From positions 1-64,000 of the forward strand of contig JAZRAA010000031.1 in assembly GCA_045634325.1 (NCBI GenBank): DNA of 64,000 bases, written 5' to 3'. The translations under genes and the position numbers were made by a program. The stretch comes from URNF01 sp045634325. GTDB lineage: Bacteria; Bacillota; Clostridia; Oscillospirales; Acutalibacteraceae. Positions 42,970 to 48,978 of the stretch are shown here, in pieces (position 1 is the stretch's first letter; each line of letters starts with the position of its first letter). The notes under the pieces are model-generated. The model was not told the origin of the DNA, did not search any database, and saw only the letters and a program-made list of their open reading frames with translations.

Positions 42970-43395
42970 ATGAAAGTCGGATATACTTGTGGCGTTTATG
43001 ATCTTTTTCATGTAGGACATTTAAATCTGTTTGAACGATGCAAAGAAAAATGTGACTATTTGATTGTAGGGGTTTGTGATGACGAATATGTTCGCAAATT
43101 TAAAGATAAAGACCCCATCATCGGCGAAGGGGAACGTGCAAGAATTGTTGCAGCATTAAAATGTGTAGATAAAGTTGTAATTATAGATTCCGACACTACC
43201 GTAGACAAATTAAAAGCATATAAAAATAATCCGTATGACATTTTATTTGTGGGTAGTGATTGGCAAGGTAGTGAAAGATTTTTGGCTACTGAAAAACAAT
43301 TCAAAGAAAACAATTTAAATATTGAAATTGAATTCTTGCCATACACACAAACCGTATCAACTTCAAAGATTATAGAAGAATTAAAAGCTAGATAA
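42970..43395 (+). CDS. Cytidylyltransferase (glycerol-3-phosphate cytidylyltransferase / TagD type)
   Basis: A 141-residue protein of the HxGH nucleotidyltransferase superfamily. It opens KVGYTCGVYDLFHVGHLNLFERC with the catalytic HVGH at about 14-17, and the distal motif VSTSKII plays the role of the STS motif. Size and motifs fit TagD-like enzymes that make CDP-glycerol; related ones make CDP-choline-type donors. The ATG at 42970 is preferred because GGAGG lies about 10 nt upstream, while an ATG at 42961 is too close. It sits next to the LicD gene that could use its product. Confidence 0.87.
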   Translation: MKVGYTCGVYDLFHVGHLNLFERCKEKCDYLIVGVCDDEYVRKFKDKDPIIGEGERARIVAALKCVDKVVIIDSDTTVDKLKAYKNNPYDILFVGSDWQGSERFLATEKQFKENNLNIEIEFLPYTQTVSTSKIIEELKAR

Positions 43396-43480
43396 ACATT
43401 ATTAAAATAACGTCGGAAAGTCAGCCTGTTTGATTTATGATTGGAAGCTTTAGTCTTCAATAGTGAAAGGATATCAAATC
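43396..43480 (+). other. Short gene-free gap inside the polysaccharide operon
   Basis: This 85-nt gap is the longest inside the operon. No promoter with two good boxes and no terminator was seen. It ends with the AAAGGA ribosome-binding site of the last gene. Confidence 0.5.
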
Positions 43481-45703
43481 GTGAAAGAGCATCGTATATA
43501 TAATAAAATAGGGATTATTACCCTTCATCACAATATAAATTATGGTGCAAATATGCAGGCTTTTGCAACTTGCAAATTCACAAATGAGCATAATTATGAT
43601 TCTAAAATTGTTGATTATAGATTGGAAAAACAAGAATTGAAAACCCATGTGGGTAGCTGGCTGTTAATTTCTTGGCGTAATGATAAAAGCAAATCAATAA
43701 AGCGAAAAATAAAGTTGGCCATAGCTTTATTGATATCAATTCCTGAAAAATATATGCGCTTACGACATTTCAAAAAATTCAGAAAAAAACATTGCAAATT
43801 ATCAGATGTGTGTAAGAGTGCGCGTGACATTGTAAACAAAAAATTTGATTGCGTAATTTGCGGCTCTGACCAGGTTTGGAATCCCAATATTACCGAAGGT
43901 ATTAATCCTGTTTACTTTGGGGACATATTAGGGGTGAAAAACAAAATTTCTTACGCTGCGAGCTTGGGTAGGGATACGTATAACGAAACAGACGAAGTGA
44001 CAGCGGCAAAACTCATTGGTAAAATGGATTACGTGTCTGTTCGTGAAGAAAAATCGGTCGCTTATATTGAAAAAATTTCAGGGAAAAAGGTATCGTGCGT
44101 TTGTGACCCGGTGTTCCTTCTTGACAAACAAGAATATATAAAAATTGCAAAACCCATAAAAACAAAAAAACCATATCTGCTTGTGTATAGTGTTGTAGGC
44201 AATCATGATATGCTTCGTGCGGCGTTGGACTTTGCAAAACAACAGAACTTGACGGTAGTGGAAATTTGTCAAAGTAAAAATCGAAAGCAAAAGCATATGC
44301 AATTAACGTCGGTCTCGCCAGAGGAGTTTTTAGGTGCCATTTTAAACGCGGAATGCGTTGTGACAAACTCCTTTCACGGTACAGCTTTTTCGATTATTCT
44401 TGAAAAAGATTTTTATGCTTTTGATAACAAAGACAGAGGCAGCCGCATAACCGATTTGTTAACAAAAGCGGGGCTTTTGGACTGCATGACACAAGGGGAA
44501 ATCGCCCCCAAAAATCCTATTGATTATACTATGGTTAATGAAAATTTAAAAACGTACATTGACCAGTCCAAAAACTTCCTGCTAACCGTTTTAAATGCAT
44601 CCAAAATCCCAACAACCGAAAACTGTATTGGTTGCGGCGTGTGTAAGGCTGTGTGTAAAAAGCAAGCAATTGGTTTAATTAAAAATACACAAGGGTTTAT
44701 AAAATCCTACATCGACAGCGATAAATGCGTTGATTGCGGTCTTTGTAAACAAGCTTGTCCCATCGAAAACACCCCTCCCAAAAACGAGATGCCGGAGGTA
44801 TTTGCCTATAAAGCAAAAGATTCTTTAAGAAAGAACTCCACTTCGGGTGGTGCCGCATCCGCTTTGGCAGAGGCGATCATTCAAAAGGGCGGAAGTGTTT
44901 ACGGCGCTTGCTTAGATAAAAATTTTAGGCTTTCTCATATTAGAATAACCAATAAAAAAGATGTCATTTTGTTGCAAGGTACAAAATATATTCAAAGTGA
45001 TATAACGCATATTTTTGATGATTTGAAGCATGACCTTGTAAACGGTATACCTGTTTTGTTTACGGGGACGCCTTGCCAGGCGGCAGCGGTTTTAAATTTT
45101 GTGGAAACAAATAAAATACCGCGACAAAAACTGTATCTGTGCGACATTATATGTCACGGTGTACCCTCTCCCCGCGCGTTTAATGAATTTATTGCATGGC
45201 TTAAACAAAAGGAGACTTTTGATACCTATTATTTTAGAAATAAAAAGCTTTCCTGGCGCGGCGATTCAGCGAGCGTAAACACGCAAGAGGGTGTAAAAAC
45301 AAACAGATATATTTCAGGTTTCATGAATCTGTATTATAGTAATTTACTCACTGATGAAGCCTGTTTCAACTGCAAGTTTACCACCAAAGAAAGAGTGAGC
45401 GATATCACGGTTTCTGATTTTTGGGGCATTGAAGATACGGCGGTCGAATTTGAAGATGCATTAGGCGTTTCAATGGTGCTAATTAACACCGCAAACGGCA
45501 GAGAGTTGTTTGATGCAGTAGGTGGTAAAAAGAAGAGCGTTACTTTAGATAACGCGAAGCAACCGCAACTCAAGAAACCTACCGAAAAACCTAGCGGTTA
45601 TGCTGACTTTTGGCAAAATTACGATATACATTCTGCACTGCATACACATGGTGCAATCAAAGACAGTTTCAAAACAAAACTATATAAACTCATAATAAGA
45701 TAA
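43481..45703 (+). CDS. Pyruvyltransferase fused to ferredoxin and FrhB-like domains
   Basis: A 740-residue fusion. The first half (about 10-370) is a polysaccharide pyruvyl transferase: IGIITLHHNINYGANMQAF at the start, CGSDQVWNP, ISYAASLGRD, and TNSFHGTAFSIIL near the end of the domain. This family puts pyruvate ketals on sugars from phosphoenolpyruvate. Next come two 4Fe-4S motifs, CIGCGVCKAVC (about 381) and CVDCGLCKQACP (about 416). The rest is a coenzyme-F420-hydrogenase beta-subunit-like domain with STSGGAASALAEAI, FTGTPCQAAA and CDIICHGVPSP. The GTG at 43481 has AAAGGA 10 nt upstream; a GTG at 43463 has none. It is the last gene of the operon, before a strong terminator. The redox half's substrate is unknown. 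Confidence 0.9.
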   Translation: MKEHRIYNKIGIITLHHNINYGANMQAFATCKFTNEHNYDSKIVDYRLEKQELKTHVGSWLLISWRNDKSKSIKRKIKLAIALLISIPEKYMRLRHFKKFRKKHCKLSDVCKSARDIVNKKFDCVICGSDQVWNPNITEGINPVYFGDILGVKNKISYAASLGRDTYNETDEVTAAKLIGKMDYVSVREEKSVAYIEKISGKKVSCVCDPVFLLDKQEYIKIAKPIKTKKPYLLVYSVVGNHDMLRAALDFAKQQNLTVVEICQSKNRKQKHMQLTSVSPEEFLGAILNAECVVTNSFHGTAFSIILEKDFYAFDNKDRGSRITDLLTKAGLLDCMTQGEIAPKNPIDYTMVNENLKTYIDQSKNFLLTVLNASKIPTTENCIGCGVCKAVCKKQAIGLIKNTQGFIKSYIDSDKCVDCGLCKQACPIENTPPKNEMPEVFAYKAKDSLRKNSTSGGAASALAEAIIQKGGSVYGACLDKNFRLSHIRITNKKDVILLQGTKYIQSDITHIFDDLKHDLVNGIPVLFTGTPCQAAAVLNFVETNKIPRQKLYLCDIICHGVPSPRAFNEFIAWLKQKETFDTYYFRNKKLSWRGDSASVNTQEGVKTNRYISGFMNLYYSNLLTDEACFNCKFTTKERVSDITVSDFWGIEDTAVEFEDALGVSMVLINTANGRELFDAVGGKKKSVTLDNAKQPQLKKPTEKPSGYADFWQNYDIHSALHTHGAIKDSFKTKLYKLIIR

Positions 45704-45706
45704 CGT

Positions 45707-45745
45707 AAAAAGCGCTGTTAGATTTAAAATCTAACAGCGCTTTTT
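45707..45745 (+). terminator. Terminator of the polysaccharide operon
   Basis: A 19-bp perfect stem (AAAAAGCGCTGTTAGATTT and complement) with a 1-nt nominal loop and terminal T-run. The distal part TTAGATTT/AAATCTAA is the same as in the hairpin at 21317-21359. Confidence 0.9.
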
Positions 45746-45746
45746 G

Positions 45747-45775
45747 TTGAAAAAAGTCGCAAGGTGTGGTATGCT
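45747..45775 (+). promoter_or_regulatory. Promoter of the cobalamin-riboswitch operon
   Basis: TTGAAA, 17 bp, TATGCT, starting directly after the previous terminator. Confidence 0.65.
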
Positions 45776-45781
45776 TGTTGT

Positions 45782-45945
45782 GTTGTATGGGGAAACAGGT
45801 GTGAGTCCTGTACGAGCCCGTCGCCGTGAGATGCGCAAATTGTTTGTTTTCTGACCCGATGCCGCAAAATCGGGGACAAGCCATTGGGTGTATTGCCCGA
45901 GAAGGTGAAAACGAATGCATCAAGTCGAAATACCCGACAACAAAA
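45782..45945 (+). promoter_or_regulatory. Cobalamin (B12) riboswitch aptamer
   Basis: The core is readable in order: GGGAAACAGGTGTGAGTCC, then ACGAGCCCGTCGCCGTGA (the B12-box region), a variable arm, GCCATTGGG with CCCGAGAAGG, and finally AGTCGAAATACCCGAC. This matches the class I/II adenosyl- or methylcobalamin aptamer plan. It lies between the promoter and a DUF4430 lipoprotein, ECF transporter component and LUD gene, so B12 should repress those genes. Confidence 0.9.
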
Positions 45946-45981
45946 TTCTCCGCTATAAACCGCGGTAGCCGGTTTGGAGAA
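45946..45981 (+). promoter_or_regulatory. Probable riboswitch expression-platform hairpin
   Basis: TTCTCC and AAACCG can pair with CGGTTT and GGAGAA to give a 12-bp interrupted stem. No T-run follows, so it may act on translation or as an antiterminator partner rather than as a terminator. Confidence 0.45.
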
Positions 45982-46009
45982 ACTTATATTTTAAAAGGAG
46001 ATTCAAACT

Positions 46010-46450
46010 ATGAAAAAAACAAAATTGACCAAAATTTTGTCGCTCATCGTTTGTATCGTGCTGATTGCGGCTATGGCACTGTTTACAACCGGTTGTAACG
46101 ACAACAAACCCACCGACCCTGCGCTCTCCGAAAGTGCGCCCGCACCTGCAACGGTTTTAGGCGAGGGACAAACCGTGTTCGCCTTCACCGTCATTGACCT
46201 TGCAGGCAAACAAACCGCTTTTGAAATTCACACCGACGAAACCACCGTCGGCGACGCCTTATATCAGCTGAATTTCATCGATGGAAAAGACGACGGATAT
46301 GTGCAAACGGTCAACGGCAATAAACTTGATTTTAAAAACGATAACGCCTACTGGGCATTTTATATCAACGATGCCTACGCTTCCACCGGTGTATATCAAA
46401 CCAACATCGCCGCCGACACTTCCTATGCGTTCAAAGCGGAGGCCGCGTGA
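46010..46450 (+). CDS. DUF4430 (transcobalamin-like) lipoprotein
   Basis: A 146-residue exported lipoprotein. A Lys-rich start, hydrophobic stretch and lipobox LFTTGC (lipidated Cys about 29) are followed by a DUF4430 domain (about 55-145). Its TVGDALYQLNFIDGKDDGYVQTVNG and AYWAFYINDAYAS motifs are those of the domain shared with the C-terminal lobe of human intrinsic factor/transcobalamin. It probably captures corrinoids at the outer membrane face; binding itself is inference from family plus riboswitch. AAAGGAG precedes the ATG. The stop overlaps the next gene's GTG, so the two are coupled. Confidence 0.9.
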   Translation: MKKTKLTKILSLIVCIVLIAAMALFTTGCNDNKPTDPALSESAPAPATVLGEGQTVFAFTVIDLAGKQTAFEIHTDETTVGDALYQLNFIDGKDDGYVQTVNGNKLDFKNDNAYWAFYINDAYASTGVYQTNIAADTSYAFKAEAA

Positions 46451-46956
46451 AAATCAACATCAAAGAATTAGCAGTGTTTGCCATGCTCGCTGCAGTGATG
46501 TGTGTTTCTAAATTCATAACCGAATGGTTACCCAACGTGCACTTGCTAGGCGTGTTTATCGTTGCCATAACGGTGGTGTATCGCACAAAAGCATTGTTCC
46601 CGCTATACACCTTTGTTTTTCTCATCGGTCTGTTTTACGGATTTCCGACGTGGTGGATACCATATATATATCTATGGGCAGTGCTGTGGGGAATGACCAT
46701 GCTGTTGCCCCGCAACTTGCCCGATAAGATCAAACCTTTCTTATATATAGGCGTTTGTGGGTTGCACGGCTTTTTATACGGCACACTGTATGCGCCCGCA
46801 CAAGCGTTACTATTTGGGTTGGATTTCAAAGGCATGGTAACGTGGATTATCGCAGGTCTGCCGTGGGATTTGGTGCACGGTGTGAGCAACCTGGTATGCG
46901 GGCTGCTCATTATGCCCATCATCATAGCTCTCAAACAAGCCCAAAAATACATTTGA
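46447..46956 (+). CDS. ECF-type transporter substrate-binding (S) component, probably for cobalamin
   Basis: An integral membrane protein of 169 residues with about six hydrophobic segments, the size of ECF S components. The N-terminal KELAVFAMLAAVMCVSKFI carries the small-residue pattern (A-x3-A type) through which S components dock to EcfT. Later segments HGFLYGTLYAPAQALLFG and GLPWDLVHGVSNLVCGLLIMP resemble the CbrT/CblT-like group. It needs a shared EcfAAT module encoded elsewhere. The GTG at 46447 overlaps the lipoprotein stop by 4 nt. Cobalamin as substrate is inferred from the riboswitch and the DUF4430 partner. Confidence 0.85.
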   Translation: MKINIKELAVFAMLAAVMCVSKFITEWLPNVHLLGVFIVAITVVYRTKALFPLYTFVFLIGLFYGFPTWWIPYIYLWAVLWGMTMLLPRNLPDKIKPFLYIGVCGLHGFLYGTLYAPAQALLFGLDFKGMVTWIIAGLPWDLVHGVSNLVCGLLIMPIIIALKQAQKYI

Positions 46957-46971
46957 CAAGGGAGAAACCGC

Positions 46972-47577
46972 ATGGATTTTACGATTGTTAAAGAAAATTT
47001 AGAAAAGCGCGGCTTTGCGGTGCGCACGTTTGATACTGCCGCAGATGCCGCCGCCTATTTGAACGAAACCATCGACGGCAAAACTGTCGGTATCGGCGGG
47101 TCGATGACCGTTGAAGAAATGGGATTGATCGATACACTTTCGTCCCACAACACCGTGCACTGTCACAGCCGTGTGCCCGACGGCGATACGGCACAAAACG
47201 TCATTGACCGTGCCGCCGCCGCACAAGTGTATCTTTCCTCTGTCAACGGCTTGGCGGAAAGCGGCGAAGTTATCAACATCGACGGTCGTTGCAACCGTGT
47301 GGCTTCCACGCTGTACGGACACGAAAAGGTGTTTTTCATCGTCGGTGCCAACAAAATTGCGCCCGACTACGAAAAAACACTGTGGCGGGCACGCAATATT
47401 GCCGCCCCCAAAAACGCAAAGCGCCTCAATCGTAAAACACCGTGCGCCGTCAAAGCAGACAAATGCTATGACTGTTCCTCTCCCGAGCGCATCTGCCGTG
47501 CCTTGTGCGTGTTATGGGAAAAACCCAGCGCTGCTGACATCGAAATCGTGTTGGTGAACGAAAATTTAGGATACTAA
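46972..47577 (+). CDS. LUD-domain protein (LutC-like) with C-terminal cysteines
   Basis: A 201-residue protein of the LUD/DUF162 family, whose known members (LutB/LutC) take part in lactate oxidation. Family marks are KTVGIGGSMTVEEMGL and the Gly/Asp-rich QVYLSSVNGLAESGEVINID near the middle, then VFFIVGANKIAPDYE. The last 45 residues hold CYDCSSPERICRALC, four cysteines that could bind a metal or Fe-S cluster. No lutA/lutB partners are nearby. AAGGGAG precedes the ATG, 15 nt after the S component, so it should share B12 control. Its job in corrinoid uptake or use is unknown. Confidence 0.8.
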   Translation: MDFTIVKENLEKRGFAVRTFDTAADAAAYLNETIDGKTVGIGGSMTVEEMGLIDTLSSHNTVHCHSRVPDGDTAQNVIDRAAAAQVYLSSVNGLAESGEVINIDGRCNRVASTLYGHEKVFFIVGANKIAPDYEKTLWRARNIAAPKNAKRLNRKTPCAVKADKCYDCSSPERICRALCVLWEKPSAADIEIVLVNENLGY

Positions 47578-47583
47578 TCAAAC

Positions 47584-47617
47584 AAAAAAACGCTGTACCG
47601 CAAGGTACAGCGTTTTT
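47584..47617. terminator. Bidirectional terminator between LUD and XRE-PfkB genes
   Basis: A 14-16-bp stem (AAAAACGCTGTACC and complement) with a GCAA loop, A-run on the left and T-run on the right. Confidence 0.9.
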
Positions 47618-47621
47618 CTTT

Positions 47622-48857
47622 TTATTGATAGTCTTTCAGAGCGGGGATGTCGAGGCGGCCGGAGGTTTTGAGCATCTGCTCTAACTCTTCTTTAGTCAGC
47701 ACGCCGTCGGTGGAATTGTCTGCAAACAGGCTCGAACCTGCCACGGCAGATGCAAATTCCAACATGTATTGGTCTTCATACCCGTTATACAGGCTATACA
47801 AGCAACCCGCACAATACGCATCGCCCGCACCCACAGAACCGCAGATTTTCTCTTTCGGGATAGCCAGCGACGGTACCGCCGTGAACTTGCCGGTGGCAAC
47901 GTCCAAGCAGAAGCCTGCTTCTTTACAGTGCACGACAACTTTTTCTTTCACGCCGCCGTCAGCGAGCAGTTGCATGGTTTTGCGGATATTCTCCACATCG
48001 AGACTGCCGTCCTCTTTGTACGGGGACAGGTCGGAAACACGACTGCTTTCCACTTCGTTGATGATGCAGTAGTCGCAATATTTGAGCACCGGCAAAATGG
48101 TCTTTTTATAATCCGCAACCGAGTTGCTCACGACGTCGAAAGAGGTTTTGATACCACGTGCTTGCACGTCATGCAAGAAACGTGCCATCACGGTGCCGTA
48201 TTCTTCGTCGGGTTGGTCAAATTTGTCCAACAACAAAATGTAACCGATATGTAAAATGGCGGCTTGCATGGTGGACAAATCCACGTCTTCGGGAGAGAAC
48301 ACCGCATTCGCGCCGCCGGTGGTGAAGAAGGTGCGTTCACCGGTGGACAAGCTGATAACGTCCGAAAATGCGGTGGGCAGGGTTTTATCGGTCAACACAC
48401 GGGTGGTGTCGATGCCGTAGCGGTTCATTTGACCTACCACGAACTGACCGTTTTCATCGTCGCCCACGCGACCGCACGCAGCGAGCGGCACTCTTCTGTC
48501 GATGCGTGCCACGTCCACCGCCGTGTTGGGTACACTGCCGCCGATTGCACGGCTGACAGCCGTAATATTAGCAAGCATGCCGATTTCGGGGTAGCAATCC
48601 ACCGTTTTCACGATGTCTGCAATGATGTTGCCCGCAAACACGATGCCTTTGCGTTGTCCGGTCATCAAATAATCCACCGACACGCCAAACACGTTTGCCA
48701 ATGCAGGAAACTGGGTGATTTCAGGGTAACCCTGTCCGTTTTCCCATTTGCTCACGGTTTTTGCGCTGATGTGTAATTTTTCCGCCAATGCCGTTTGGGT
48801 CAGACCCGCTTTGCGACGTAATGCGGAAATGGTTTGTCCGATACTGATAGCGTCCAT
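47622..48857 (-). CDS. XRE helix-turn-helix fused to PfkB-family sugar kinase
   Basis: A 411-residue two-domain protein. Residues about 5-62 form a Cro/CI-type helix-turn-helix (LRRKAGLTQTALAEKLHISA then VSKWENGQGYPE). Residues about 75-400 form a PfkB/ribokinase domain with IGGSVPNTAVDVARI, GRVGDDENGQFV and the catalytic-base motif GSVGAGDAYCAGCLY (about 340-354). The ATG at 48857 has GGAGGCGG 4-6 nt upstream; a further in-frame ATG is not supported. A DNA-binding domain on a sugar kinase suggests a regulator that reads sugar phosphorylation, or an autoregulating kinase. Substrate candidates (ribose, fructose, nucleosides) cannot be separated by sequence. Monocistronic. Confidence 0.88.
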   Translation of the reverse strand: MDAISIGQTISALRRKAGLTQTALAEKLHISAKTVSKWENGQGYPEITQFPALANVFGVSVDYLMTGQRKGIVFAGNIIADIVKTVDCYPEIGMLANITAVSRAIGGSVPNTAVDVARIDRRVPLAACGRVGDDENGQFVVGQMNRYGIDTTRVLTDKTLPTAFSDVISLSTGERTFFTTGGANAVFSPEDVDLSTMQAAILHIGYILLLDKFDQPDEEYGTVMARFLHDVQARGIKTSFDVVSNSVADYKKTILPVLKYCDYCIINEVESSRVSDLSPYKEDGSLDVENIRKTMQLLADGGVKEKVVVHCKEAGFCLDVATGKFTAVPSLAIPKEKICGSVGAGDAYCAGCLYSLYNGYEDQYMLEFASAVAGSSLFADNSTDGVLTKEELEQMLKTSGRLDIPALKDYQ

Positions 48858-48879
48858 GTGACCGCCTCCTTTTACTGTT

Positions 48880-48908
48880 ATCATAACAAAACTGTATGCG
48901 CTTGTAAA
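48880..48908 (-). promoter_or_regulatory. Promoter of the XRE-PfkB gene
   Basis: In minus-strand reading, TTTACA, 17 bp, TATGAT, about 20 bp upstream of the ATG. The fused HTH may bind here, but no obvious operator was read. Confidence 0.65.
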
Positions 48909-48914
48909 CCTATC

Positions 48915-48960
48915 TTTTGTGGATAAAGAACGGAGATTTTTTCGCTCTTCATCCACAAAA
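48915..48960 (-). terminator. Long hairpin downstream of the YfhO gene
   Basis: In minus-strand reading TTTTGTGGATGAAGAGCG pairs with CGTTCTTTATCCACAAAA (18 bp with two G-U pairs) around a loop with AAAAAATC. No T-run follows the stem, so it could be a terminator, an mRNA-stabilising 3' structure, or an operator near the XRE-PfkB promoter. Confidence 0.5.
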
Positions 48961-48978
48961 ATCTACTAATCGTGGTTA

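Noticed and set aside
45826..46098. Plus-strand 90-codon open frame in the riboswitch
   Set aside because: It overlaps the aptamer core and the next gene's start, so it is not a likely gene.
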